Source: Humidesulfovibrio sp.
Lineage (GTDB): Bacteria > Desulfobacterota > Desulfovibrionia > Desulfovibrionales > Desulfovibrionaceae
Length of the DNA: 64,000 nucleotides
NCBI GenBank assembly: GCA_031292175.1
Contig: JARLHQ010000003.1
Location: 62,001 to 126,000 of the forward strand
Direction: 5' to 3'
Position 1 is the stretch's first letter. Every line of letters begins with the position of its first letter. This document shows, piece after piece, positions 35,361-44,174 of this stretch. The position numbers and the translations under genes are program-made. The notes beneath the pieces were generated by a model. It had not been told where the DNA came from and did no database searches. It saw only the letters and a list, made by a program, of their open reading frames with translations.

Positions 35361-36754
35361 CAGGAACGCTCCTTTTGGGTCTTCTTGCGGCGCCGGGCGG
35401 TGAATGGTGTTTTGAGTTCCGGTGGGCGGCGCGAGTCCACAAACCTGGACAGTCCGGGCAACCCGGGCAGCCGCGCCAGGAGATCCAGCCGGGGATCAAC
35501 CGCGCGGGCCGCGCCCACGGCCATGCGGTAGGCCAGGGGGTGCCGGGCGAGGAGGGCGTGCGCCGCGCCGATGGGGTTGCCACCTCCCCCGGCCGTGCGC
35601 TCGCGCAGGGCCAACATGAGCTTCGGGTGGTCGATGGACAAGGGACAGGTGCGCTTGCACGCCCCGCACAAGGTGCAGCCGAAGGGCAGGTCGCGCGTCT
35701 CGCTCCGGGGCAGAAGAAGCGAGGACAGCAGCGTGCCGATGGGACCGGAGTATATCCAGCCGTAGGCGTGGCCGCCAATGGTCTGGTACACCGGGCAGAC
35801 GTTCAGGCAGGCGCCGCAGCGGAAGCAGGCCAGGGCCTCGCGCAGGACGGGATCGGCCAGGACCTCGGAGCGGCCGTTGTCCAGGATCACAAGATGCATC
35901 TCTCGCGCGCCGTCGGTTTCCCCCTCCCCGCGCGGGCCGGTGAGCACGGACACATAGGAGGACATCCTCTGGCCAGTGGCGCTGCGGGGCAGCACGCGCA
36001 GCAGGTCCGCGGCGTCCTCCATGGTGGCCACGACCTTCTCCAGACTCATAAGGGCCACATGCACACGCGGGCAGGTGGTGGACATGCGGATGTTGCCCTC
36101 GTTCTCCACCAGGATGACGCTGCCGGTCTCAGCCACGGCCATGTTCGCGCCGGTGACCCCCATGTCCGCGCTCAGAAACTTCTCGCGCAGGGCGCGCCGG
36201 GCCAGAAGCGTCAGCTCCGGAATGCTCTCGCCGTGCAGGTTCAACTTCTCGGCGAAGAGTTCCACCACGTCCTGGCGGGACTTATGCACCGCGGGCGCAA
36301 TGATGTGCGAGGGCGGCTCCCCGGCCAACTGCACAATGAACTCGCCGAGGTCCGTTTCCCACACCTCGGCCCCGGTTTCCTCCAGGGCGGGGTTCAGGGC
36401 GACCTCCTCGGTGACCATGCTCTTGCCCTTCACGATGACGCGCGCGCTCGCGGCCTTGGCGATGCCCACGATGATGGCGCGGGCCTCAGCGGCGTCGGCC
36501 GCCCAGTGGACTATCGTTCCAGCGGCAATGGCGTTCGCCTCCAACTGCTCCAGCAACTCCGGCAGGCGCGAGAGGGCGTTCAGACGAGCGGCGCGGGCGC
36601 GGGCGAAATGCGCGTCGCGGCCTTCGAAGGTCTCAAGGGAGGCCTGCCGCTTGCTCTGAAAATACCGGGTGGTGTGGTCCAGCACGGCGCGCAGGTTCAC
36701 GTCGCGGCAGGCACGCGCACTCGACTGGCGGAAGTGGCGGGTGGTTACTTCCAC
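35360..36754 (-). CDS. lutB: LutB, iron-sulfur/LUD subunit of lactate oxidation
   Basis: 464 residues. The N-terminal two thirds are a LUD domain (KGKSMVTEEVALN, ADMGVTGANMAVAETGSVIL). Two [4Fe-4S] ferredoxin-type motifs follow: CFRCGACLNVCPVY and CTLCGACKRTCPLS. The C-terminus is the usual LutB helical tail. It should pass electrons from lactate towards the quinone or another carrier. Overlaps lutA by 10 nt and lutC by 1 nt. Confidence 0.95.
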   Translation of the reverse strand: MEVTTRHFRQSSARACRDVNLRAVLDHTTRYFQSKRQASLETFEGRDAHFARARAARLNALSRLPELLEQLEANAIAAGTIVHWAADAAEARAIIVGIAKAASARVIVKGKSMVTEEVALNPALEETGAEVWETDLGEFIVQLAGEPPSHIIAPAVHKSRQDVVELFAEKLNLHGESIPELTLLARRALREKFLSADMGVTGANMAVAETGSVILVENEGNIRMSTTCPRVHVALMSLEKVVATMEDAADLLRVLPRSATGQRMSSYVSVLTGPRGEGETDGAREMHLVILDNGRSEVLADPVLREALACFRCGACLNVCPVYQTIGGHAYGWIYSGPIGTLLSSLLLPRSETRDLPFGCTLCGACKRTCPLSIDHPKLMLALRERTAGGGGNPIGAAHALLARHPLAYRMAVGAARAVDPRLDLLARLPGLPGLSRFVDSRRPPELKTPFTARRRKKTQKERS

Positions 36755-37491
36755 GGCGGCGTCTCCTTCTTGAGCCCGGCCGCCAGCACCTGGGCCACAT
36801 GCAGGGCGGGCAGGGGGCGGCCCAGGCGCGCCAGATGCCCGCTGATGTTCATGAGGCAGCTGGGCTCGGCGCTGACCAGGATGTCCGGCTCAAGGGCCAG
36901 GATCTCGCGGCACTTGTCCTCCACGAGGGCCTCGGACACGGCGGTGAACTGCAGGCTGAAGATGCCGCCAAAACCGCAGCAGCGGTCCGGGCGCTCGGCC
37001 TCCACCAGGGTCAGGCCGCGCACGCCGCGCAAGAGCTTGCGCGGGGCCTCGGCGCCATCGTCCGTCTGGTCTTGCAACTGGCACGAGCCGTGGTAACAGG
37101 CGCGCGTGGCGAGCTCCGCGCCCAGGCTGTCCGCGCCGGGCAGACCGGCCACAAATTCACAGAACTCGAAGGTCCGCATGGCCAGATCCAGGGCGCGGGA
37201 GTGTTCGCTGGTCCCAGGGGCGAAGAGCGCCGGGTAGGTGCGGACCATCTTCGCGCAGGACCCGGACGGGCAGACCACGGGTCCGGGCGCGGCGAAGACG
37301 TCCAGGTACCGGGCGGCGAGCCTGCGGGCGTTCTTGAGGTCGCCGGTCTTATAAGCCAACTGGCCGCAGCAGGTCTGGCCTGCGGGATGGCGGACCTCGA
37401 CGTTCAGGTGTTCCAGGACCGCCACCACGGCCTCGGCGGCCTCGGGTTGGCAATCCTCCACCAGACAGGGGACGAACAGATGTGCATGCAT
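36745..37491 (-). CDS. lutA: LutA, CCG-domain subunit of lactate oxidation
   Basis: 248 residues with two CCG cysteine-rich domains: HPAGQTCCGQLAY plus VVCPSGSC in the first half and RPDRCCGFGGIFS plus SAEPSC in the second. Related domains occur in heterodisulfide reductase and glycolate oxidase GlcF and bind an iron-sulfur centre. First gene of lutABC; the start (MHAHLFVPCLVED) is standard. The divergent 113-nt gap to murJ should carry the promoters. Confidence 0.94.
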   Translation of the reverse strand: MHAHLFVPCLVEDCQPEAAEAVVAVLEHLNVEVRHPAGQTCCGQLAYKTGDLKNARRLAARYLDVFAAPGPVVCPSGSCAKMVRTYPALFAPGTSEHSRALDLAMRTFEFCEFVAGLPGADSLGAELATRACYHGSCQLQDQTDDGAEAPRKLLRGVRGLTLVEAERPDRCCGFGGIFSLQFTAVSEALVEDKCREILALEPDILVSAEPSCLMNISGHLARLGRPLPALHVAQVLAAGLKKETPPWK

Positions 37492-37604
37492 GGGCTGGGC
37501 TTACGCCCCGTCGTGGCGGCTGGCAAGGGGCTTCGCCAGGGCGTTTCCGGCAGACCGGCCGTCGTTGAAGTCCGGCCGGAATTCCCGTACCACGGAGCAT
37601 GGGC

Positions 37605-39041
37605 ATGCGAGCAATCTTTCTTTCGGCGCGCGACCGGCTGCGCGCGGAGTTCGCTTCGCGTCTGGCGCGCGACACCCTGGTCGTATTCTTTTTCAGCGGA
37701 TTCGGCCGGGCCGTGGCCCTGGGCAAAGAGATGCTCGTGGCCGCGTTCTTCGGCGTGGGCGGGCTGCTCGACGCCTACGTGCTGGCCTTCCTCATCCCCT
37801 CGCTGCTCGTAAACATGTTCGGAGCCTCCTTCGCGTCGGCGCTCATCCCGGCCCTGGGCGGGGCTTCGGAAAAAAATGGCGCGGGCCAAGCGGGCGGCCG
37901 CCTGCTCGGCCGCGCACTCCTGGCCCAAGCCGCGCTCGTGGCGCTGACGGCCCTGGTCCTGGCGCTGCTCCCGGTCCAGGCCCTGCGTCTTTTGGCCCCG
38001 CTCCTCACGCCGGAGCGCCTGGCCCTGGTCAAGGCCATGCAGACCACACTCCTGCCCCTGTTTCTTCTGGGCAGCCTGTCCCAGACCCTGGCCGCCAGCG
38101 TCAATTACCGCGGCAATTTCAGGGGGCCGGCCCTCGCCTCCACCCTGAACGCGCTGGCAACCATCCTGGTCATCGCACTCTTGCACAGCACCCTGGGCAT
38201 ACAGGCCCTGGTGGCGGGCGTGGACGCCGGCGCGGCGCTGGAATTTTGCATCTTGGCCTGGCTCCTGCGCCGTGCTTGGGGCGGACTCTTCCACCGCCCT
38301 ACGGAGCCGCCCAATCAAACCCGCCAGACACACCAGACCAGACCAGACCGCCCGGGCGGCCCGGTCGCCCGGGGCCAGCGAGGCTTCCTGCGCGCCCTGC
38401 TGCGCGACTGGTTTATGCTGGCCCTGGGCGCAAGCACCCTGGCCGTGGCCGCCTTCGTGGACAACCTCATCGCCTCCACCCTGGGCGAAGGCTCGGTCTC
38501 GGCCCTGAGTTACGCCTGGAAGCTGCCCTCCGGCTTCGCCACCCTGCTGGGGCTGACGCTTTCCACAGTGCTCCTGCCCTACTTCACGGGCATCGTGCAC
38601 CACGCCCCAGCCGGTCAGCTGGCCCTCGCCAGCCGCCGCATCGTCAAGCGGCTCCTGCTCGTGTGTACACCCCTGGCCGTGGCCGGAGCTCTGGCCTCGC
38701 CGCTGCTCGTGGCCCTGCTGTTCCAGCGCGGCCGCTTTGACGCCCAGGCGGCCAGCCTCGTCTCCGTGGTGCAGGCCTGCTATTTCACGCAGCTGCCCTT
38801 CTACCTTCTGTGCATCGTGACGCAGCGGATGCTCCAGGCCCTGTCACAATTCCGTTTTCTTCTGTTGCTCCAGACCGGGCTGGTGCTGCTGAACGCCCTT
38901 ACCAGCTACATCTTCAGCCGCGCCGTCGGTATCGCAGGCATCGCCCTGTCCTCGACCCTCATGTTCGCGCTCACGGCCGGGATCTCGCTCTGGGCCATCC
39001 GACGACAGCTCCACGTCCGGGCGCAAAGGACGGCGGCATGA
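37605..39041 (+). CDS. MurJ/MVIN-family lipid-linked glycan flippase
   Basis: 478 residues from MRAIFLSARDRLRAEF; the ATG two codons upstream sits only one base after GGAG, so the second one is preferred. Around twelve to fourteen hydrophobic segments in MVIN order, with GKEMLVAAFFGVGGLLDAYVLAFLIP near the start. A hydrophilic insert (PTEPPNQTRQTHQTRPDRPG) separates the two halves. MVIN proteins flip lipid II (MurJ) or O-unit precursors; the neighbouring glycosyltransferase and AsnB suggest a glycan-cluster flippase rather than, or in addition to, essential MurJ. The stop overlaps the next gene by 4 nt. Confidence 0.88.
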   Translation: MRAIFLSARDRLRAEFASRLARDTLVVFFFSGFGRAVALGKEMLVAAFFGVGGLLDAYVLAFLIPSLLVNMFGASFASALIPALGGASEKNGAGQAGGRLLGRALLAQAALVALTALVLALLPVQALRLLAPLLTPERLALVKAMQTTLLPLFLLGSLSQTLAASVNYRGNFRGPALASTLNALATILVIALLHSTLGIQALVAGVDAGAALEFCILAWLLRRAWGGLFHRPTEPPNQTRQTHQTRPDRPGGPVARGQRGFLRALLRDWFMLALGASTLAVAAFVDNLIASTLGEGSVSALSYAWKLPSGFATLLGLTLSTVLLPYFTGIVHHAPAGQLALASRRIVKRLLLVCTPLAVAGALASPLLVALLFQRGRFDAQAASLVSVVQACYFTQLPFYLLCIVTQRMLQALSQFRFLLLLQTGLVLLNALTSYIFSRAVGIAGIALSSTLMFALTAGISLWAIRRQLHVRAQRTAA

Positions 39042-39892
39042 CCCGCAACACCGCACCCGGCCCAGAGCCCTGCCCTCGACCTGGGCTGACCCAGGACAAG
39101 GCGGGCGCGGGCTACTGGCGCGACGTCTGGCTGCGTGAGGCTCCGGAGCCCGTCGACCTGGACGACGCAACCCTGCGCAATCACATCAATCTGCGGCTGG
39201 GCCGATTCTTCACCCGGCATCTGCCCCCGGCGCGGCCGGGCCAAATACTGCTGGAGGCGGGCTGCGGAGCCTCCGCGTGGCTGCCGGTGTTCGCCCGGCG
39301 CTTCGGCTACCAAGTCATGGGTGTGGATTATTCCGAGCAGGGCTGCGGCCTGGCCCAAGCGGTGCTGCGCAAGGCCAGGGTACCGGGCGAGATCCTGCGG
39401 GCCGACCTTTTCGCCTCGCCGGCAAAGCTGCGGGGCCGAGCGGATGTGGTTTTCAGCCAAGGCCTGGTGGAACACTTCACGCCCACCAGCGGTGTGCTGG
39501 AACGGCTGGCCTGGCTGACTCGGCCAGGCGGGCTGGTGCTCACACTGGTTCCGAACATGCGCGGGCTCACGGGCCTGTTGCAGCGGCTGATGGACAAGCG
39601 CATTTACGACCTGCACGTCCCGCTTACGCCCGCCGCCCTGGCCAGGGCGCACCGGGCCTGTGGCCTAATGCCAGAGGCCTGGGGACACCTGGGCACCTTG
39701 AACCTGGGCGTGATCAATTGCTCCCGCTGGGCACGCACCCCCCTGGCCCATCGCGCCCTGACCCTGGCCCTGGGTGCGCCCTCCCTGGCCGTGTGGCAGC
39801 TGGAGCGGCTCTTCAAGGCCGAGTGGCCAAGCAACCTCGCGTCGCCACTGGTGTACTGCGTGGCGCGCAAGCCCTGCGAAGACGGCTTATGA
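39038..39892 (+). CDS. SAM-dependent class I methyltransferase
   Basis: 284 residues from MTRNTAPGPEP at the ATGA overlap with the flippase gene; the track start is wrong. Motif I is LLEAGCGASAWLPVFA, followed by VMGVDYSEQG (acidic end of strand 2), RADVVFSQGLVEHF (motif IV) and RPGGLVLTLVPN. The C-terminus is helical. Such enzymes in glycan clusters methylate sugars or lipid carriers; the substrate is not known here. Confidence 0.85.
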   Translation: MTRNTAPGPEPCPRPGLTQDKAGAGYWRDVWLREAPEPVDLDDATLRNHINLRLGRFFTRHLPPARPGQILLEAGCGASAWLPVFARRFGYQVMGVDYSEQGCGLAQAVLRKARVPGEILRADLFASPAKLRGRADVVFSQGLVEHFTPTSGVLERLAWLTRPGGLVLTLVPNMRGLTGLLQRLMDKRIYDLHVPLTPAALARAHRACGLMPEAWGHLGTLNLGVINCSRWARTPLAHRALTLALGAPSLAVWQLERLFKAEWPSNLASPLVYCVARKPCEDGL

Positions 39893-39984
39893 ACGGCGGG
39901 GCGCCGCCGCTGGCGCGCTTCGGTCTTGAGATCGCGCCGCGCCTGTGGGAAGGTTCGCCTCGGCCTACGCTGCAGGACGAGTAA
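39889..39984 (+). CDS. Possible 31-aa peptide between methyltransferase and AsnB
   Basis: ATGAACGGCGGG overlaps the methyltransferase stop (ATGA) and opens a 31-codon frame ending 30 nt before asnB (MNGGAPPLARFGLEIAPRLW...). It could be a leader peptide that keeps ribosomes moving to asnB, a remnant, or chance in GC-rich DNA. Confidence 0.25.
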   Translation: MNGGAPPLARFGLEIAPRLWEGSPRPTLQDE

Positions 39985-40014
39985 ACGAAAATCCACCGGG
40001 AGAACAACGCGGGC

Positions 40015-41925
40015 ATGTGCGGCATTTGTGGAATTTACGCGCCAGGCGACGCTGGAGCGCTGGCCCCTCTGGCCGCCATGAACGCGTCTTTGGCCCATCG
40101 CGGTCCGGACGGCCATGGCCTGTGGACCGACCCGGATGCGTGCGTTGGCCTGGGGCACCGCCGGCTGGCCATCCTGGAGCTCTCGCCCTTGGGGCACCAG
40201 CCCATGCAGTCGGCCTCGGGCCGTTACGTGCTTTCCTACAACGGCGAAATCTTCAACCACGCCCGCCTGCGCGAGGAGCTCTCGCCCCTGGGGCACCCGT
40301 TCCGGGGTGGCTCGGACACGGAGGTTCTGCTCGCGGCCATCGAGCAGTGGGGACTCGCGGGCGCGCTCGGGCGCGCCATCGGCATGTTCGCCCTGGCCCT
40401 GTGGGACCGCCAGGAACGCCGTCTGTCGCTTGCGCGCGACCGGCTCGGCGTCAAACCCCTGTACCTGGGCCGCCTTGGCCTGGACGGACGGGGCGGCGTG
40501 CTCTTCGGCTCGGAGCTCAAGGCCCTGCGGCGGCATCCCGGCTTCAACGCGGGTCTGGACCGCGACGCCCTGGCGCTCTATTTCCGGCACAACTACATTC
40601 CGGCCCCGCACAGCATCTACGCCCAGGTGCAGAAGATCCTGCCCGGCGAGATCGTGACGTTCGCGCCCAGCGGCGAAACGCGCACGCGGTACTGGGACGC
40701 CGAAACGGTCTGGCGGCAAGGCTTCGCCGAGCCCTTCACCGCTGACGCGCAGGAGGTCACGGACGCCCTGGAGCGCCTGCTGCGGGACGCCGTGGCCCTG
40801 CGCATGCTGGCCGACGTGCCCGTGGGCGCGTTCCTGTCCGGCGGTGTGGACTCGAGCCTGGTCGCCGCGCTGATGCAGAAGCAAAGCGCCCGGCCGGTGC
40901 GCACCTTCTCCATCGGCTTCGCCGAGGCGGCCTACGACGAGGCCCCCCACGCGCGCGCCGTGGCCCGGCACCTGGGCTGCGCCCACACGGAGCTCACCGT
41001 CAGCGCGCACGATTTGCTGGACATCGTGCCGGACATGCCGCGCTTGTGGGACGAGCCCTTTGCCGATTCTTCGCAGATCCCCACGGCCATCCTCTGCCGT
41101 CTCACGCGGGGGCATGTCACCGTGGCCCTTTCCGGCGACGGGGGCGACGAGCTGTTCTCCGGCTATGAGCGCTACCCCTGGACCCTGCGCGCACACCGGC
41201 TCCTTTCCGTCGTGCCCGGCCCCCTGCGCCGCACGGCGCATGCGGCCCTGCGCCTCTTGCCCACCGCCTTCTGGGGCCTGCTTCCGCACGGACATAAGCT
41301 GCGCTGGCGGCTCGACGTCATGCGCGTCAGCGGTTTCGAGGCCCTGTACCGGCACTTCGTCTCGCATCTGAAGGACCCGCGCATCCTGGTGCCGGGCGCG
41401 CGGGAGCCGGAGTCCGCCGCCGCCCTGCTCCGCCCCCTGGGCGACACCACGGATGCGCGCCGGGCCTGGATGAGCCTGGCGGACATCCTGGGCTATCTGC
41501 CGGATGACATCCTGACCAAAGTGGACCGCGCCAGCATGGCCGTGGCCCTGGAAGCGCGCACGCCGCTTCTGGACCACCGGGTGGTGGAATTCGCCGCACA
41601 CGTGCCCCTGCACCTCAAGGTGGGCCCCGGCGGCCAAAGCAAATGGCTGTTGCGCCAGGTGCTGGGCCGCCATGTGCCCCAGGCCCTCGTGGACCGGCCC
41701 AAGATGGGCTTCGGCGTCCCCATCGCCGCCTGGCTCAGAGCCGAACTCAAAGCCTGGGCCGAGGATCTGCTCTCCCCAGCGACCATTCGCCGCCAGGGGA
41801 TTCTTGACGCCGCCTTTGTGGAACACATGTGGCGCGAATACCTGGCGGGCGAGGACAACTGGTGCCATTGCCTGTGGGACGTGCTCATGTTTCAGGCCTG
41901 GCTGGGCCAGGAGACCGCGCCATGA
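40015..41925 (+). CDS. asnB: AsnB-type asparagine synthetase / amidotransferase
   Basis: 636 residues, close to glutamine-hydrolysing AsnB proteins of surface-glycan clusters. Residue Cys2 of MCGICGIYAP is the glutaminase nucleophile; LAHRGPDG and the GATase II domain fill the first 210 residues. The synthetase half has the ATP pyrophosphatase loop FLSGGVDSSLVAAL and SGDGGDELFSGYERYP. In such loci these enzymes amidate uronic acids or make asparagine-like amides, so a sugar-amidating role is possible. The stop overlaps the next methyltransferase by 4 nt. Confidence 0.93.
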   Translation: MCGICGIYAPGDAGALAPLAAMNASLAHRGPDGHGLWTDPDACVGLGHRRLAILELSPLGHQPMQSASGRYVLSYNGEIFNHARLREELSPLGHPFRGGSDTEVLLAAIEQWGLAGALGRAIGMFALALWDRQERRLSLARDRLGVKPLYLGRLGLDGRGGVLFGSELKALRRHPGFNAGLDRDALALYFRHNYIPAPHSIYAQVQKILPGEIVTFAPSGETRTRYWDAETVWRQGFAEPFTADAQEVTDALERLLRDAVALRMLADVPVGAFLSGGVDSSLVAALMQKQSARPVRTFSIGFAEAAYDEAPHARAVARHLGCAHTELTVSAHDLLDIVPDMPRLWDEPFADSSQIPTAILCRLTRGHVTVALSGDGGDELFSGYERYPWTLRAHRLLSVVPGPLRRTAHAALRLLPTAFWGLLPHGHKLRWRLDVMRVSGFEALYRHFVSHLKDPRILVPGAREPESAAALLRPLGDTTDARRAWMSLADILGYLPDDILTKVDRASMAVALEARTPLLDHRVVEFAAHVPLHLKVGPGGQSKWLLRQVLGRHVPQALVDRPKMGFGVPIAAWLRAELKAWAEDLLSPATIRRQGILDAAFVEHMWREYLAGEDNWCHCLWDVLMFQAWLGQETAP

Positions 41926-42797
41926 CAACATCCTGGGATGAGGAGCTGCGCCGCGGGGAGCGCTTCGCCTTCGGGGCCAACTGGCGCGCCTTCCTGGCCC
42001 GGTTGAACCCGGAGCGTCTGCGCCAGGCCGAGGAGTCCCTGCGTGGACTGCTGGGCCAAGACAACCTCAGCGGCCTGCGCCTGCTGGACATGGGCTCCGG
42101 CTCCGGGCTGTTCTCCCTGGCCGCGCTGCTGTTGGGGGCTGTTGTGGTCTCCTGTGACTTTGACCCGGACTCCGTGGCCTGCACAGCTGGCCTGCGCCAA
42201 ACCTTCCTCCCGGACGACCCGGACTGGACGGTGCTGCACGGTTCCGTGCTGGACCACACATCCCTGGCCAAGTTGGGCAGCTTCGACGTGGTCTATTCCT
42301 GGGGCGTGCTGCACCACACCGGCGACCAGTGGACGGCTCTGGACAACGTGGCCCGGCTGGTGGCCCCAGGCGGACGGCTGGCCATCGCGTTGTACAACCA
42401 CCAGCCGTTCTTCACGCCGCTGCACCGGACCATGAAGCGCGCGGCCTGCCGCTGGCCGCACGCCGGGCGGCTCCTCATCGCCCCGGCATATGCCTTGGGC
42501 GTGGGCGCGGCCCTGGCCCTGGCCGACCTCGTGCGCGGCCGCAACCCGCTGGCCCGGCACAAGACCTCCGGCCTGCCGCGCGGCATGGATTTCTGGCACG
42601 ACGTCTGGGACTGGGTGGGCGGCTGGCCCTTTGAGACGAGCACGCCAGAACAAGTATTCAATTTCTGCCGCGCGCGGGGCTTCGAGCTGCGCACCCTGCG
42701 CACTGTGGGCGGCAAGTCCGGCTGCAACGAATTTGTGTTCGAGCGGACGATTCAATCCGCAGCCGACCGGAGTCCCGGCCCATGCGCCTTCTGCTGA
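41922..42797 (+). CDS. SAM-dependent class I methyltransferase
   Basis: 291 residues from MTTSWDEELRRGERFAFG (ATGA with asnB). Motif I LLDMGSGSGLFSLAALLLG, CDFDPDSV for the ribose-binding acidic residue, FDVVYSWGVLHHTGD as motif IV and PGGRLAIALYN. The C-terminal half contains a hydrophobic piece (LALADLVRG) and a conserved-looking FWHDVWDWVGGWPFE. This pattern is frequent in small-molecule or glycan methyltransferases. It overlaps the glycosyltransferase gene by 16 nt. Confidence 0.88.
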   Translation: MTTSWDEELRRGERFAFGANWRAFLARLNPERLRQAEESLRGLLGQDNLSGLRLLDMGSGSGLFSLAALLLGAVVVSCDFDPDSVACTAGLRQTFLPDDPDWTVLHGSVLDHTSLAKLGSFDVVYSWGVLHHTGDQWTALDNVARLVAPGGRLAIALYNHQPFFTPLHRTMKRAACRWPHAGRLLIAPAYALGVGAALALADLVRGRNPLARHKTSGLPRGMDFWHDVWDWVGGWPFETSTPEQVFNFCRARGFELRTLRTVGGKSGCNEFVFERTIQSAADRSPGPCAFC

Positions 42798-43891
42798 GCA
42801 TCCCCAGCTTGGCCCTGGGCGGAGCCGAGCGCCAGTTCGCGGCCCTGGCCTCCGGGCTGGCCGCGCGCGGGCACGATGTCCTGGCCGTGACCTTGGGCCG
42901 GGGCGGGCCGCTGGCCGAGTCCCTGGGCCGAGCACGGCTCGTGGAGTTGGGCAAGGCCTCGCGCCTGGACAATCCCCTTGTGGCCCTAGGATTGGCCAGG
43001 CTGCTGCGGCGCGAAGCCCCGGCCGTCCACTACGCCTTTCTGCCCAGTTGCTGTGTGCTGGGGGCGCTTCTTGCACCGTTTTTCCCGGCCACGCGGCTGG
43101 TCCTGGGCGTGCGCGCCTCCAACGTCGCGGGCCTGGGCCTAGCCGGACGGCTGCTGCACTGGCTGGAGGCCCGGCTGTCCCGCCGCGCCGCCCTCGTCAT
43201 CGCCAATTCCCAGGTCGGGTTGCGCCATTGCCTGGAGCGCGGCTTTCCCGCTGCGCGCGCGCAGGTGGTGCCAAATGGCATCGACGCGGAGCGCTTCCGC
43301 CCGGAGCGGGCCCTCGGCGCGGAGCTGCGCAGGGCGTGGGGCGCGGGCGATGAAGACAGGCTCATCGGGCTGGTGGCCCGACTGGACCCCATGAAGGGGC
43401 ACGCAATATTTCTGGCGGCGGCGGCCCGCCTTGCGAGGCAACGGCCCGAGGCGCGTTTCGTGTGCGTGGGCGGCGGTCCGGCGGACTACGCCGCATTCTT
43501 GCGGGACCAGGCCAGGGCCCTGGGCCTTGACACGCGGCTGGTGTGGGCGGGGGAGCGCCCGAACATGCCCGCCGTGTACAACGCGCTCGATTTCGTCTGC
43601 CTGAGTTCGACCTACGGCGAGGGCTTTCCCAATGTCCTTGGCGAGGCCATGGCCTGCGGCGTGCCTTGCGTGGCCACGGACGTGGGCGACGCGACGCTGG
43701 TGCTGGGCGGCACGGGCGTAGTGGTGCGTCCCGGCGACGCCATGGCTTTGGCGGAGGGATTGGCGGAGATGCTGGAGCGGCTGGGATGTGGAGACGTTGG
43801 CCTGGGGATGGCCTGCCGTGCGCACGTGTTGGCGGAGTTTTCCACTCCACGCATGGTGCTGGCCACAGAGGTTTTGCTCCGTGGTTTGTGA
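42782..43891 (+). CDS. Family 4 glycosyltransferase
   Basis: 369 residues, GT-B fold. N-terminal IPSLALGGAERQFAALASGLAARGH and C-terminal FVCLSSTYGEGFPNVLGEAMACG with the conserved E-x7-E of GT4, plus VPNGIDAERFRP between domains and LVARLDPMKGH at the start of the second. It is cytoplasmic or membrane-associated and retains stereochemistry. It is the last gene of the flippase-methyltransferase-asnB-methyltransferase-GT4 operon; sugar unknown. Confidence 0.92.
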   Translation: MRLLLSIPSLALGGAERQFAALASGLAARGHDVLAVTLGRGGPLAESLGRARLVELGKASRLDNPLVALGLARLLRREAPAVHYAFLPSCCVLGALLAPFFPATRLVLGVRASNVAGLGLAGRLLHWLEARLSRRAALVIANSQVGLRHCLERGFPAARAQVVPNGIDAERFRPERALGAELRRAWGAGDEDRLIGLVARLDPMKGHAIFLAAAARLARQRPEARFVCVGGGPADYAAFLRDQARALGLDTRLVWAGERPNMPAVYNALDFVCLSSTYGEGFPNVLGEAMACGVPCVATDVGDATLVLGGTGVVVRPGDAMALAEGLAEMLERLGCGDVGLGMACRAHVLAEFSTPRMVLATEVLLRGL

Positions 43892-43917
43892 AAAATTCCA
43901 AGACGGGCGGAAGACAA

Positions 43918-43950
43918 AAAAGAGCCGGGCAGGCCCCCCACCTGCCCGGC
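43918..43950 (-). terminator. Terminator-like hairpin downstream of the glycan operon, oriented minus
   Basis: GCCGGGCAGG (43924-43933) and CCTGCCCGGC (43941-43950) form a perfect 10-bp stem. The T-run is on the minus side (CTCTTTTTTG), so in classical form it would stop transcripts coming from the right. There is no minus-strand gene here, so it may block antisense transcription or act as a Rho-type/processing hairpin for the plus operon. Confidence 0.6.
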
Positions 43951-44174
43951 AGACACGTCGGTCCAACCGACGCGGCCGCCGGGAACGTTGCCGCCCGGCG
44001 CACGACACGATTTAAACAATATCCGTACCAAACAAGTCAAGCCATAATATTTCAACATATTGGGAAAAAGTGTGGAGAATTCTTCACTGAAGGCTGGTCA
44101 ATATTCTGTCTCTGCTGTATGCTTAAACCGGAATCATTCTGTTTTTGCCAGAATAGCCCCTGCGGAGGTTGCCC

